Shown: positions 35,750 to 45,811, counted from the first letter of the stretch. The stretch: DNA of 64,000 nucleotides from an uncultured Lachnospiraceae bacterium (GCA_900549995.1 URQQ01000015.1:11189-75188), one strand, 5' to 3'. The notes: a model not told the origin generated them from the letters alone. A program made the numbers and translations.

Positions 35750-36133
35750 CTACATCCGGTTAGCTTCCAGCTTATCCATTTTTTCCTTCGTAACCTGAAA
35801 TACTTCTGTCTGAACAGCATATCCATCCAGCTGTTCATCTGCCATCTGGCATATTGCCGCAACTTTACTCTTTCCATCACGCAGTTCACAGCCAATGCAC
35901 TGAAATTCCGTTTCTTCCCCCTCTGTACACTCTGTGCTGTCAGGCTCAATTCTTACCGTTACAGAAAATGATGGGATTCCATCTTTCATTGCTACCTTAT
36001 GTATTTCTGCTTTTGAAAGCACTTCCTCACTGAACTGATATCCTTTAAATGCCTCCGCCAGATCTGCAAGTTTTGCCATCCCGCTGTAATGATACTCACT
36101 TCTTCGCTCTACATCCTGTAACTTTAATTTCAT
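35750..36133 (-). CDS. Unknown protein in the helicase/MazG/macrodomain run
   Basis: A 127-residue soluble protein I do not recognise. It starts MKLKLQDVERRSEYHYSG and alternates beta-like stretches (IPSFSVTVRIEP, EFQCIGCELRDG, YAVQTEVFQVT) with acidic turns; there is no membrane segment or signal peptide. Two cysteines (CTEG, CIGCE region) do not form an obvious metal site. The ATG has AAGGAGCTGATGCATAA upstream, a little long in spacing. Its place between MazG and macrodomain genes on the same strand is the main hint of a role. Confidence 0.7.
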   Translation of the reverse strand: MKLKLQDVERRSEYHYSGMAKLADLAEAFKGYQFSEEVLSKAEIHKVAMKDGIPSFSVTVRIEPDSTECTEGEETEFQCIGCELRDGKSKVAAICQMADEQLDGYAVQTEVFQVTKEKMDKLEANRM

Positions 36134-36207
36134 TTATGCATCAGCTCCTTCGCTCTTTTCTCTATTGTAATACAACCGTTTACCTGATGTCAAAGTGAAA
36201 CCAGACT

Positions 36208-36594
36208 CTATGACGTTGTCACACCATGGCCATCTTCATCCTGAACATCTGATCTGCCTTTTTTCTTTAACTGCGTATATTTCTGCCGGCTTCCATATGC
36301 CTCCTCCACAGGATAACGAGACACATTCTTTTGAAGTTTGTCCTCTATGATCTGACAGATATCCAGTTCAAGTATATCCGCCATCATAATACAATAGATC
36401 AGAACATCCGCCAGTTCCTCCTGCATATTAACTTTCTTTTCCGGAACCTCCGTATCACCTCCAGACCACTGAAATGCTTCCAAAAGTTCCGCTGCCTCCA
36501 GGCTGATAGAAATCGCAAGATCCTTAGGATTATGAAATTGTTTCCAATCCCTGTCATCTCGAAATTTTAATATTTTACGAATCATTTTCTCCAT
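36208..36594 (-). CDS. MazG-like nucleotide pyrophosphohydrolase
   Basis: A 128-residue all-alpha NTP pyrophosphohydrolase of the short MazG/iMazG type. The metal-binding EXXE pairs are visible as SLEAAELLEAFQW and EELADVLIYC. Family members remove pyrophosphate from non-canonical or regulatory nucleotides. The ATG at 36592-36594 follows GGAGGATGTC; a GTG four codons earlier is less likely. The ribosome site lies just after the true end of the DUF2075 gene at 36608, so the two are translationally close. MazG-like genes beside DUF2075 helicases seem familiar from other Firmicutes, but this is from memory and unchecked. Confidence 0.87.
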   Translation of the reverse strand: MEKMIRKILKFRDDRDWKQFHNPKDLAISISLEAAELLEAFQWSGGDTEVPEKKVNMQEELADVLIYCIMMADILELDICQIIEDKLQKNVSRYPVEEAYGSRQKYTQLKKKGRSDVQDEDGHGVTTS

Positions 36595-36607
36595 GACATC
36601 CTCCACT

Positions 36608-38205
36608 TTACTCTTTATATAACTCTACATACCGGCTAAAATAATGCCGAAGTTCTTCATCACATACATAGACATAAGTTCCGAGAATCCCTCTGGACAT
36701 CAGCACATAATAGATATTTCTGATATATCTCCATAATTCATCATCTGTCGCAGTTTTTTACCATTTTGATCATAATAATGCTTTCTGTCAATCATCAGCT
36801 GGCCATTCCTGTATTTCAATTCATCACCAATAATAACAAATGCATAGTTGAGATCATATCCCTGTACCGTATGAATACATCCTACCTCATTTATTGCATT
36901 CTCACTGTTTACCCATTCTTTTCCTGTTGCATTCCATCTCTTCTCAATCCCGTCTATGACAATATCCACAACAGTCCCTGACTTATCTTCTTTGCTTTTC
37001 CATTTCCACGCATACCCTGCTGCCATTCTGCACAGACCAAATTCTTTTTCCTTCTCATATAAAAGCTGGTTAAACAGACTAAATTTTTCAAACAGTTTAA
37101 ACTCATATTTTTTAAAACTTCGTTTGCTGTCCAATGTACCGCTTAACAATCCGCATATATATCTCAGATAATCATTTCCGCCCTTTATACGCATCTGGGA
37201 GCAGAGCTGATAATATCCCGCTGCCCTCTGCGCGGTTTTATCATTTAATTTGTGATACTCAATACCAGAGGGACCGATAACCTGCAGCTGATCATAGAAT
37301 ATGATCTGAACTCTACTTCTTTTAATTATCCAGTCCATCTGATCTGCATTTTCTGAAAGACCAAGTGTTTTATTTACTTCCAAATGCCTCTTGCCATAAT
37401 TGATTGCCCTTTTCTGCTGAAGCCGGTGTCCTTCATCTACAATTAAAATCTGATAATCCTTTTTCAGCACATCATATGGTCCAATAACATCTTTTGCGTA
37501 TAAACCATCTAAAGACCTGAAGATCTTGCGGATCGTTGCTCTAAGTGACTCCTGCGGAACCACAAGGGCCATCTCCATATGTTTCGTTTTTTGGGACTCT
37601 TTCAGCAGTTTAAACAGGTATACTGCAAGAATTGTTTTTCCTGATCCCGGAAGCCCCTCAACAATTACTGTACCTGCTTTGTTCCAGTTCCTTTCCCGGA
37701 AGATTTGAGCGCAGATCTTCTGCTGATCTTCTGTCAATGTTTTATAAGGTGAATACTTAAACAGATCAAGCCCTTCGATCGTCTCTATCGAGTGATCGGC
37801 AATTCCTCTGTTTCTAAGTTCCTCCCACAAAGTTACAAATTGCTTTTCATAATACTCTTTATTAAAATAATGTTTATCTGTAATTCCCCTGTTTTTGTTC
37901 GTTATAATATACTTTCCATCTGCAGCCATCATTCTGATCAGCCTGGCTTCATAATCTAAAAGAACAGATAAGTTAAACTCATCCGAATATACAAAATAAA
38001 CTTTTTTAAATTTATGGCAGGCTTTTTCAGGATTTATTTTATGCTGCCCCATCCTGCCGGTTACATTAAGAGACTGGCCGATATAAGCCCTTCTTCCACT
38101 GTCCAAAATATATAGCATCGGCCAGTTTTTAAAATATTCTTCCTGGCCATATTCTTCCTCTTTTAACTTCTTCTCAATAATTTCAAACATTTCTCTTACG
38201 TACAC
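36608..38205 (-). pseudogene. GIY-YIG nuclease / DUF2075 superfamily helicase, interrupted by a one-base frameshift
   Basis: The main frame (36700-38205) encodes 501 residues. An N-terminal GIY-YIG-like domain (MLYILDSGRRAYIGQS, then R at GRMGQHK) is followed by a P-loop helicase core: Walker A GLPGSGKT near 190, Walker B ILIVDEGHRL near 255, and SQMRIKGG, HTVQGYDL further on. It ends abruptly in MMNYGDISEISIMC. In the next frame, the same DNA down to 36608 encodes DDELWRYIRNIYYVLMSRG and on to YFSRYVELYKE, the conserved end of DUF2075 proteins including the arginine-finger region. Adding one base to the six-T run at 36754-36759 restores a 532-residue protein. So this is a recent or switchable lesion, or a sequencing error. 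Confidence 0.8.
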
Positions 38206-38211
38206 TCCCCC

Positions 38212-39081
38212 TCAGTCTATCTCCAGAACCTCATCAATCTCCTCCAAAAGCCACTCCGGAAAATCCTCCGAGTCCGTATCAATCTCCTGAAGCCTCTCCT
38301 TCATCCTCCTGCCTGTTTTCATCGCTTTCTCCCGGTCTCCATAATTATAAAGTACCTCAAGTTCTTCAATCCGTTCCGCAAGAGCCTCTTCACATGCATC
38401 CTGAAAATCAGCGCTCAGAAAATCATCCTCAATGAACCACTGAAGTGATTTTTCAAATCTGGCAAGCAGCACATTCGGATTGATATTAAACTTTCGAAGC
38501 ACCGTATCCTTTCCAATTACTTCATCCGACAAATCGCAGAATTGATAGACAAGATTAAATCCCGTATAAGTACTCGCCATCCGCCCGAAGTCTTCAAAGC
38601 CGATCTCCTGCCCGTCAATGACAATACAGTAATCTCCTTTTTGGGAAGTATCCTCGACCCGCCCGGTTCCTGTCTCTTTCAAGCTATATTGTCTGTCATC
38701 TGCATGATATGCATTTTCGATATAACTCTCATCTTTATACTCCTGAAGTGACTTATACCCGATTCCAAGCAATATCTTCTGATGAAGATGATAGAGAGCG
38801 TCGCTTTGATTATCATTCAGACCCGTCATTACCTCAAACTGGTATCCTCCGTTGATCTCATCCGCATGCCAGATAGAATATTCCGGAAGCAGCATATTCC
38901 ATACTTCAAACTGATGAATCTCTCCGTCCACATCGTAGACAGAAATATGCCTCGAATAATTATCGAACTTTTCCGTTCCAAACGCCCGGGAAATGATGTC
39001 ATTATAGCAATCCAGGCAGAAATCTCCAACCCCCTCTACATGGATCATTGCTTCGGCTTTTTTACATTTGTCGCATTTCAA
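38212..39081 (-). CDS. Unknown protein with N-terminal zinc-ribbon-like CXXC pairs
   Basis: A 289-residue soluble protein. The start MKCDKCKKAEAMIHVEGVGDFCLDCYND has two CXXC pairs spaced like a zinc ribbon. The middle looks alpha/beta, and the C terminus is strongly acidic and helical (KERLQEIDTDSEDFPEWLLEEIDEV). I do not recognise a named function. It is the first gene of the minus-strand run, only 6 bases ahead of the DUF2075 gene, so it probably works with it, perhaps as a nucleic-acid-binding partner. It is separated from the next upstream gene by a clear terminator. Confidence 0.75.
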   Translation of the reverse strand: MKCDKCKKAEAMIHVEGVGDFCLDCYNDIISRAFGTEKFDNYSRHISVYDVDGEIHQFEVWNMLLPEYSIWHADEINGGYQFEVMTGLNDNQSDALYHLHQKILLGIGYKSLQEYKDESYIENAYHADDRQYSLKETGTGRVEDTSQKGDYCIVIDGQEIGFEDFGRMASTYTGFNLVYQFCDLSDEVIGKDTVLRKFNINPNVLLARFEKSLQWFIEDDFLSADFQDACEEALAERIEELEVLYNYGDREKAMKTGRRMKERLQEIDTDSEDFPEWLLEEIDEVLEID

Positions 39082-39193
39082 TATAAGTCCCCCCTTCAGG
39101 CCGTTTTTTATATTTTAACATGTTCTTGCTGCATTTTCTATGTCTATTCCTTCCGCCGCACACTTTTAAATCAGCATACTATCCGCACGTCTG

Positions 39194-39231
39194 AAAAAGG
39201 CAGTCCCTGCATTTTCATGCATCTGACTGCC
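39194..39231 (-). terminator. Terminator of the cstA-reductase operon
   Basis: GGCAGTC (39199-39205) pairs with GACTGCC (39225-39231), with an inner GCAT / ATGC; on the minus strand a TTTTT run follows. Confidence 0.8.
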
Positions 39232-39239
39232 TATCATTT

Positions 39240-39857
39240 TTATCTGCGCCGGAACATTCCTGCCGCCTCTGATGCCTTCTCTCTGGCTTCTTCACAGGCT
39301 TTTCTCATGACTGCTTCTTCATCCACCCCTTCTACATCCAGCAGTTCCGCCCTGATACTGTCAACTGCCTCAATGCCCAGCAGGGACTCACACAATCCCC
39401 GTACATAGTCTGTTCCAAAATCACACTTCCCAATTGCCCCGCCGCTGGTTGTAATATACACACACTGTTTTGCCCTGCACAGCCCTTGGGCACCAGACGG
39501 TGTATACCGAAAGGTGATGTCCGGTACACAGACCTTTTCCAGATATACCTTGAGAACTGACGGAAATGAAAGGTCCCAGTAAGGTGCACCGATCACAATC
39601 ATATCTGCAGATGCAAACTCCAGCGCATAATCAAGCAGTTCATGCTTCTCATTTCCTGTAATTACCAGGCGCTTCCGAAGTTCCACATCCAGCCTTCCTA
39701 TCGGCAGAAGCATACAGTCCCACAGTTTTACGTTTATGATCTCGCAGTCTTTGGCCTCCTGTAATTGATCCAGATATGCCCGGCACAATTGATACGTCCT
39801 CGACTCACTGTTTTTTCTGATCGTTGCATCCACGAACAAAACTTTATTCTTCCCCAT
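39240..39857 (-). CDS. NAD(P)H-dependent flavodoxin-fold oxidoreductase
   Basis: A 205-residue protein of the AzoR/NQO type. The FMN phosphate loop is ATIRKNSESRTYQL, and the IGAPYWDLSFPSVLKVYLEKV stretch is typical of the azoreductase/flavodoxin_2 family, as is YITTSGGAIG. It would use a flavin to reduce quinones, azo compounds or nitro compounds. It starts 11 bases after cstA on the same strand, so they form one operon ended by the hairpin at 39194-39231. The physiological partner is unknown. Confidence 0.85.
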   Translation of the reverse strand: MGKNKVLFVDATIRKNSESRTYQLCRAYLDQLQEAKDCEIINVKLWDCMLLPIGRLDVELRKRLVITGNEKHELLDYALEFASADMIVIGAPYWDLSFPSVLKVYLEKVCVPDITFRYTPSGAQGLCRAKQCVYITTSGGAIGKCDFGTDYVRGLCESLLGIEAVDSIRAELLDVEGVDEEAVMRKACEEAREKASEAAGMFRRR

Positions 39858-39868
39858 AGTAATCTTCC

Positions 39869-41293
39869 TTATGATTTCGAATCTGTGTCTGCAGGTTTTC
39901 TAAAAGTCCTTACATAAAATACCACCATACATGCCGCCGCAAATAAAATTCCCGCAGGATATGCGATACTCTGAGAAATCCGAAATCCTTCATCTGCCAT
40001 TAAAATATACGTGCTGCTTACTCCCGACATAAACATTGCCGGAAATGCCGCGATCAAAGATGCATTTTTCTTACAGTTTTTGTGAAGATATACTGCAGCC
40101 GCCCACAACGCAATCATCGCCAGCGTCTGATTAGACCATGAAAAATATCTCCATACGACATCAAAATCCATTCTCGTGAGAACTGCTCCTACAAGCAGTA
40201 GCGGAATCGTAAGCAGCAATCGTTTCCTGATTCTGCCCTGATCCAGTTGAAACCAGTCCGCAAGTGTCAGTCTGGCACTGCGAAATGCGGTATCCCCCGA
40301 TGTAATCGGGCAGATTACCACACCGATGACTGCCAGCGCCCCTCCCACAATTCCCAGCAGAGAGGTCGAGATGTTATACACTACTCCAGACTGTCCAAGC
40401 GTCGACAGTGCATTTTGCAGTCCGCCGGTTGATCCATAGAAAGCCACCCCCGCAGCTGCCCAGATCAGCGCAATCACACCTTCGGCAATCATCGCCCCAT
40501 AGAAAATCTTCCGCCCGTCTTTTTCCTTTTTCATACAGCGCGCCATCATCGGGGACTGGGTTGCATGGAAGCCCGACACCGCACCACAGGCCACCGTGAC
40601 AAACATATACGGCCACACTGGTTTGCCGTCCGGATGAAGATTCGAAAGTGTAAGTTCCGGAATCTTGTATCCTTCGATAAATATCCCCCCTGCAATTCCA
40701 ATGACCATCACGATCAGAACGACGCCGAATACCGGATAAATCCTCCCGATCAGTTTATCAATCGGAAGCAGCGTTGCCAGCAGATAGTAAATAAGAATCA
40801 CGACAACCCAGAATGTCGTATTCAAAACTTCCGGCGTCAGCATTGCAATCAATGTTGCGGGACTCGTCACGAACACTGTGCCGACAAGAACAAGCAGAAC
40901 TACGGAAAATACACGCATAACCTGCTTCATTCCCGTCCCCAGGTATTTGCCGACAATCTCCGAAATCGAAGCACCGCCCATACGGCAGGAGATCATCCCC
41001 GTCATATAGTCATGCACTGCCCCTCCAAGGATACATCCAAATACGATCCACAGGAAAACAACCGGCCCAAACACTGCTCCCATCAGGGCACCAAAAATCG
41101 GGCCGGTTCCGGCAATATTCAAAAGCTGGATCAGAAATACCTTCCAGGTCGGCATTTCCACATAATCCACCCCGTCTGCCTGCGCAACCGCAGGCGTCTC
41201 CCTGTCATCCGGCTCGAAAATCCGTTCTGCCAGTTTTCCATACGTAAAATACCCCAGAATCAGTGCTGCAAATGCGATTAAAAATGTGATCAT
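39869..41293 (-). CDS. cstA: Carbon starvation protein CstA family (peptide/pyruvate transporter)
   Basis: A 474-residue polytopic membrane protein with about 13 hydrophobic segments. The CstA signature is seen in the first part: YVEMPTWKVFLIQLLNIAGTGPIFGALMGAVFG, followed by GCILGGAVHDYMTGMISCRMGGASI, and later GAVSGFHATQSPMMARCMKKE. Length matches the short Firmicute type that lacks the C-terminal extension of E. coli CstA. Known members take up peptides or pyruvate on carbon starvation. The ATG follows GGGAGGGAATA. It is divergent from the SPFH gene, sharing a 172-base region. Confidence 0.88.
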   Translation of the reverse strand: MITFLIAFAALILGYFTYGKLAERIFEPDDRETPAVAQADGVDYVEMPTWKVFLIQLLNIAGTGPIFGALMGAVFGPVVFLWIVFGCILGGAVHDYMTGMISCRMGGASISEIVGKYLGTGMKQVMRVFSVVLLVLVGTVFVTSPATLIAMLTPEVLNTTFWVVVILIYYLLATLLPIDKLIGRIYPVFGVVLIVMVIGIAGGIFIEGYKIPELTLSNLHPDGKPVWPYMFVTVACGAVSGFHATQSPMMARCMKKEKDGRKIFYGAMIAEGVIALIWAAAGVAFYGSTGGLQNALSTLGQSGVVYNISTSLLGIVGGALAVIGVVICPITSGDTAFRSARLTLADWFQLDQGRIRKRLLLTIPLLLVGAVLTRMDFDVVWRYFSWSNQTLAMIALWAAAVYLHKNCKKNASLIAAFPAMFMSGVSSTYILMADEGFRISQSIAYPAGILFAAACMVVFYVRTFRKPADTDSKS

Positions 41294-41382
41294 TATTCCC
41301 TCCCAGTTATGTTCACATTGTCTTATTTACAATATATGCAAAACTCCGGTTTCTGCCAGTTGTCCTTTTGCACATAATTATA

Positions 41383-41434
41383 TTGACATTCGTCTTCGGA
41401 AGGAATATGATAATGATATCAAAATAATATCATT
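41383..41434 (+). promoter_or_regulatory. Promoter and operator-like inverted repeat of the SPFH gene
   Basis: A consensus -35 TTGACA (41383-41388), 17-base spacer and -10 TATGAT (41406-41411) are followed at once by the inverted repeat AATGATAT-N7-ATATCATT (41412-41434). The first part (TGATAATGATATCA) is reminiscent of Fur/PerR-type boxes but is not a full match. Its place over the start site suits a repressor. Confidence 0.65.
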
Positions 41435-41465
41435 TTATTACACATCCCAAAGGAGGGGTACTGCT

Positions 41466-42461
41466 ATGAAAAACGAACATAAAAATTTTAAAGAAGAAAA
41501 AATCTTGACACCAAAAAGTGGAATGGGTATGCTGATTCTTGGGATTCTGGGGATAATTGTAAGTGTTTTTCTCTTCATTTTTGGTTTTGCCGGATTGGAT
41601 AATGTCTTTTACTCCGTCGGAATTACCATCCTGATTGAGCTTTTGGCCATTGTACTGATCACAGTTTCCATCATCGGCTTCTGCGGCCTGCATGTCATCA
41701 ATCCGAACGAAGCGCTTGTACTTGCATTATTCGGTAACTACTATGGAACGTTGAAGAAAGACGGTTTCTTCTGGGTAAATCCATTCTGTACTGCAATTAA
41801 CCCAACCGTCAAAGATTACGCACCGGTCATTAATAAAAACGGTGTCCCAAGCGGTGGTGTGAAAACTTCTGCCAAAAAAGTTTCCCTGAAGACGATGACG
41901 CTGAACAATGAGAAACAGAAAGTGAACGACGAACTCGGCAATCCGATCGAAATCGGCGCAGTTGTCATCTGGAAAGTAGAGAATGCGACAAAGGCCGTCA
42001 TCAATGTGGAGAATTATAAAAGCTATCTTTCCATTCAGTGCGATTCCATTATCCGTAATACCGCACGCCGTTATCCTTACGACAAGAGCGAGGCCGGAGA
42101 TGAGAAATCATTAAGAGGAAGCAGCCAGGAGATCGCAGACACAATGTCCACTGAACTTCAGGAAAAAGTGATAAATGCCGGAATCAAAATTATAGAGGTT
42201 CGCATCACTCACCTCTCCTATGCTCCGGAGATCGCTTCCGCAATGCTTCAGAGACAGCAGGCTGAGGCAATCATCGATGCCCGCCAGAAAATTGTAGAAG
42301 GTGCAGTCAGCATGGTAGAAATGGCACTGGATAAATTAAATGAGAACAATATCGTCGAACTCGACGAGGAACGAAAAGCCGCAATGGTCAGCAATCTGCT
42401 TGTCATCCTCTGCGGCAACAAAGACGCTCAGCCTATCGTAAACAGCGGTTCCCTTTACTAA
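41466..42461 (+). CDS. SPFH/band-7 domain membrane protein
   Basis: A 331-residue stomatin/flotillin-like protein. Two transmembrane helices near the N terminus (about 19-65) are followed by the SPFH domain beginning [23 protein letters not shown] and including [14 protein letters not shown], then a helical region with [23 protein letters not shown], a classic end of the band-7 domain. Such proteins organise membrane microdomains and often act in membrane or antimicrobial stress. The ATG at 41466 follows AAAGGAGGGGTACTGCT; a much longer open frame upstream is not coding. A tiny ribbon-helix-helix gene follows 105 bases later. Confidence 0.88.
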   Translation: MKNEHKNFKEEKILTPKSGMGMLILGILGIIVSVFLFIFGFAGLDNVFYSVGITILIELLAIVLITVSIIGFCGLHVINPNEALVLALFGNYYGTLKKDGFFWVNPFCTAINPTVKDYAPVINKNGVPSGGVKTSAKKVSLKTMTLNNEKQKVNDELGNPIEIGAVVIWKVENATKAVINVENYKSYLSIQCDSIIRNTARRYPYDKSEAGDEKSLRGSSQEIADTMSTELQEKVINAGIKIIEVRITHLSYAPEIASAMLQRQQAEAIIDARQKIVEGAVSMVEMALDKLNENNIVELDEERKAAMVSNLLVILCGNKDAQPIVNSGSLY

Positions 42462-42566
42462 TTACGATAAGACGTCTTTACGAAAAAACCAGGGGGCAAA
42501 AGACAGTTTGCCTCCGGTATCAGAAAAAGATATTTCACTAAATCTGCAGAAAGGCGATGGATAACC

Positions 42567-42743
42567 TTGGACGAAAAAAATAAAAACACTGGTAAAAGTG
42601 CACCAAAAAAGCAGGTACCTCTACGGCTGTCCGCCTCCCTCTGGAATGATCTCGCCCAGTGGGCTGAGGACGATTTCCGCTCTGTCAACGGACAGATCGA
42701 GTACCTGCTTACGGAATGTGTAAAGCATCATAAAAAGAAATAA
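42567..42743 (+). CDS. Small Arc-like ribbon-helix-helix protein, TTG start
   Basis: A 58-residue frame. After a lysine-rich leader, KKQVPLRLSASLWNDLAQW gives the beta strand and first helix, and EDDFRSVNGQIEYLLTECV gives the second helix of an Arc/MetJ-type DNA-binding dimer. The SVNGQIEYLL pattern is strongly typical of Arc-like proteins. The start appears to be TTG with AAAGGCG about 12 bases ahead; no in-frame ATG exists upstream, so the precise start is uncertain. It follows the SPFH gene by 105 bases on the same strand. It may regulate the SPFH gene or a partner; its role is not known to me. Confidence 0.75.
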   Translation: MDEKNKNTGKSAPKKQVPLRLSASLWNDLAQWAEDDFRSVNGQIEYLLTECVKHHKKK

Positions 42744-42774
42744 TCTCCCCTGTATTTCCGTATATGTTTCCAAA

Positions 42775-44403
42775 CTAATAAAAGAGAAGGGCTGTCATGA
42801 TGATCAGAACATATATTGCAAGCGGAATCATGTTCCACGCAATAATCTTCCCCTCATTACCGGCAGCTCCGGTTGCTGAAGTTACAGCCACCACATTGTT
42901 CATGCAGACCATATTTCCCAAAGCGCCCCCTGCTATCTGCAGTGCAATCACCAATGCAGGATCAAGCCCCAGCGTCTGTGCTACATGGAACTGGAGCGGT
43001 GCGAACATCAGACAGGATACTGTGCAGGACCCGGATACAAAGGCTCCCAGTACTCCAATCAGCGGCGCCACCAGCAGATAATAGCTTCCTGTGACATCCA
43101 CAATTCCATTGGCAATGAGAGACAGCATACTCTCCATCCCTGAGTGGTTATAATCCGTGTTGGACAAAAGCTGTACCATCGCCATCCCAAATAAAAGCGC
43201 CAGTGTCAGCGGTTTTATCTTGATAAAAGTCTCCTTCACTATCGATTTTGTCTGCCTCTTATTCAGACGGAAGAAGAAAATAAGCAGAACCCCCACCAGC
43301 AGAAACGGAATAATCCCGGGATTGTACGCCCAGTCGAATGTATAATCGATCCCTTCCACGCCTCGAACCGATATTTTGGTATAAGCAAGTGACTTTAAAA
43401 AATCTTTTATCTTAAGTGCTGGAATTCTCGTAATCAGAAGGATGACACCAATACAGATATAGGGCATCCATGCCCAGACAAGCGTCATCTCCCGCACGCG
43501 TCCTTCTTCCGGTATGAAAGATACAGACTCTGCTTCTTTTCTGACAGTCTCTCTCTGATTCTCAGGGAAATCCCACACATACTCCGGTACAAAGATCCCC
43601 ATCTTCGCGGCCCCTATTACAATTCCCATTCCAATCAGCGAACCAATCACCGTCGGAAATTCCGCTCCCACAAATCTTGCCAGCAGTACATAAGGAAGCA
43701 CAAATGCCAGCCCCGCCAACAGCGTAAAAGGAATCATTTCCAGCACAGAGCGAAGTCTCCGCTTCTTTGAATACCCAAAAACCAGCATAAGAATCATGAG
43801 AAGCGGTATAAAAATTCCCCCGATTCCCAGAAGGAATGCCAGATTGGACGTCATGCTCTCTTCAAATGCCTGTACACTTGTCCCTGTAATTCCCTCCTGT
43901 ATGAGAGTTACCGTTGTTGTCACAGGTGTTGCCACCGCCCCAAACGCTACCGGTGTACTGTTGGCAATCAGCGCCACCGTACAGGCAGCTACAGGCGGGA
44001 ACCCAAGTCCGGTCAGCAGAGGCGCCGCAAGGGCTGCCGGTGTTCCAAACCCTGCACTTCCTTCCAGAAAAGCCCCAAAGAGCCATGCAATCATAATTGC
44101 CTGGATACGCCTGTCATTCGAAATGCTGGAGAACCCGCGGCTGATCGCATCGATGGCTCCTCCCGCCTTCATGACATTCAGCAGGAAGATTGCTCCTCCG
44201 AAGATAAATACCATATTTATCGTCTTAAAAACCCCCGTCATCATATAACCGAACGCAACATGGAACTCCATTTTCCAGACACAGACAGCCAGGATACTGC
44301 AGACGATAAAAGAAACCGCCATCACAGTATAGGCTTTCCATCTGCCAGACAGCATCAATATGACTGCCAGAAGAATCGGCAGCGAAGCTAAAAATATATA
44401 CAT
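42775..44403 (-). CDS. lctP: L-lactate permease family transporter
   Basis: A 542-residue polytopic membrane protein of the LctP family, importing lactate with protons. Family features are the N-terminal [38 protein letters not shown], and near the end [18 protein letters not shown] and [17 protein letters not shown]. The ATG at 44401-44403 is two bases beyond the lctD stop; a longer frame reaches into lctD without a better site. It is the last gene of etfB - etfA - lctD - lctP, the position of LctE in the Acetobacterium lactate operon. It is convergent with the small ribbon-helix-helix gene. Confidence 0.9.
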   Translation of the reverse strand: MYIFLASLPILLAVILMLSGRWKAYTVMAVSFIVCSILAVCVWKMEFHVAFGYMMTGVFKTINMVFIFGGAIFLLNVMKAGGAIDAISRGFSSISNDRRIQAIMIAWLFGAFLEGSAGFGTPAALAAPLLTGLGFPPVAACTVALIANSTPVAFGAVATPVTTTVTLIQEGITGTSVQAFEESMTSNLAFLLGIGGIFIPLLMILMLVFGYSKKRRLRSVLEMIPFTLLAGLAFVLPYVLLARFVGAEFPTVIGSLIGMGIVIGAAKMGIFVPEYVWDFPENQRETVRKEAESVSFIPEEGRVREMTLVWAWMPYICIGVILLITRIPALKIKDFLKSLAYTKISVRGVEGIDYTFDWAYNPGIIPFLLVGVLLIFFFRLNKRQTKSIVKETFIKIKPLTLALLFGMAMVQLLSNTDYNHSGMESMLSLIANGIVDVTGSYYLLVAPLIGVLGAFVSGSCTVSCLMFAPLQFHVAQTLGLDPALVIALQIAGGALGNMVCMNNVVAVTSATGAAGNEGKIIAWNMIPLAIYVLIIMTALLFY

Positions 44404-44404
44404 C

Positions 44405-45811
44405 TCAAATCTCTCTCTTTCTGTCACACACTTTGCCCGGATTCAGGATATGGTTTGGATCGAAAACTGCTTTGATTCCACGCATCAAAGTCAGCTGCAC
44501 ATCCTTAAGCTGTTCTTCCATATATCTTCGCTTCGCCCATCCAATCCCATGTTCTCCGGATACAAGTCCCCCCATAGATGCAGCTTTCTGGTACATTTTC
44601 TCAAAACAGTCCAAAAGTTTTTCTTCCCATATTCCATCTGGGATACTATCCCTGCATAGATAGACATGAAGGTTCCCATCACCCGCATGTCCAAAACTCA
44701 GAATCCGTATGCCCGTATCCTCTGCCATGTCATGTACAAAATGCAGAAAACGGGCAACACAGTTTACTGGCACCACCACATCGCACTCATCCATCTCCGT
44801 CGTAGAAGCTTTGATTCCTTCCAGAAACGCGCCTCTCGCAGACCAGACAGAATCTTTCCGTTCCTTCGTATCTACAAGATAGGCGTCTAGTGCCCCCTGC
44901 AAGAGACATTGCTGTGCAAGCTGGTCAAGATCCTGTCCGGTACGCTCTTTGCTGCTTCCGTCTGCCGTCAGCAGAAGATACGCATCACTCCCGGAATCCG
45001 GGAATTTCTTCCCCAGATAGTTCTCCGCGCACAGGATGACTTCCCTGTCCATATACTCCACAGCAGTGGGGGTATGATTAGACCTAAGAATCGCCGGAAC
45101 CGCCTGGATTGCAGCATCCATAGATGCAAACGGCACGAGAAGGCTCATCGAACAGGCCGGCAGCGGAACAAGCCTGAGTGTTGCTTCTGCCACCACCGCA
45201 AGCGTCCCTTCACTTCCGATCACCAGGTCTTTCAGACTATACCCCGTACTGTTTTTTGCCACATTTCCTCCCAGCATCTGTACGGTTCCATCTGAAAGGA
45301 CTACCTTCAGGCTGCGGACATAATCTCTGGTCACTCCATATTTTACCGCTCTCATTCCCCCGGCATTTGTACTGATATTTCCCCCGATTGTCGCTGATTT
45401 TTCTCCAGGATCCGGCGGATATAAAAATCCTTCCGTTTCCACAAACTCTGCCAGGTCCATCAGCAGAACCCCTGGCTGCACGGTCACCGAAGCTGTCTCT
45501 TTTTCCAGCTTAAGAATCTGGTTCATTCCAGTCATATCCAGCACAATTCCGCCGTATACTGCAACCGCACCTCCCACCAGTCCTGTACCTGAACCGCGCA
45601 CCACAACTGGAATTCTTTTCTCATTTGCATATGCCATGATACTGGAGATCTCCCCGGTTGTCAGTACCTTTACCACAGCTTCCGGGGCCCCTTCAATCTG
45701 CCCCATCTCATCATGCCAGTATTCCTCCTGGATCTCTTTTCCCGTCATCACTCTGGACGGGGCAGCCGTTTCCAGAAACCTGACGTCTTCTTCTGTTAAT
45801 TTATGATACAT
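44405..45811 (-). CDS. lctD: FAD-linked lactate dehydrogenase (GlcD/LctD-like)
   Basis: A 468-residue flavoprotein of the VAO/GlcD family. The FAD-binding domain has [17 protein letters not shown] and [28 protein letters not shown]; the C-terminal substrate domain has [14 protein letters not shown] and [13 protein letters not shown]. By family it oxidises lactate or a similar 2-hydroxy acid to the 2-oxo acid. Placed after etfB and etfA and before lctP, it matches the lctBCDE arrangement described for electron-bifurcating lactate dehydrogenase, where lactate oxidation by NAD is driven by reduced ferredoxin. The ATG overlaps the etfA end by 11 bases. Confidence 0.9.
   Translation of the reverse strand: MYHKLTEEDVRFLETAAPSRVMTGKEIQEEYWHDEMGQIEGAPEAVVKVLTTGEISSIMAYANEKRIPVVVRGSGTGLVGGAVAVYGGIVLDMTGMNQILKLEKETASVTVQPGVLLMDLAEFVETEGFLYPPDPGEKSATIGGNISTNAGGMRAVKYGVTRDYVRSLKVVLSDGTVQMLGGNVAKNSTGYSLKDLVIGSEGTLAVVAEATLRLVPLPACSMSLLVPFASMDAAIQAVPAILRSNHTPTAVEYMDREVILCAENYLGKKFPDSGSDAYLLLTADGSSKERTGQDLDQLAQQCLLQGALDAYLVDTKERKDSVWSARGAFLEGIKASTTEMDECDVVVPVNCVARFLHFVHDMAEDTGIRILSFGHAGDGNLHVYLCRDSIPDGIWEEKLLDCFEKMYQKAASMGGLVSGEHGIGWAKRRYMEEQLKDVQLTLMRGIKAVFDPNHILNPGKVCDRKREI

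Noticed and set aside
35698..35949. Minus-strand frame of 83 codons between the macrodomain and unknown genes
   Set aside because: It overlaps the unknown gene in another frame, with no ribosome site and unlike-protein composition.
36700..38205. The shorter 501-residue frame as the complete DUF2075 gene
   Set aside because: The conserved helicase end lies in the next frame immediately downstream, so the short version is treated as frameshifted.
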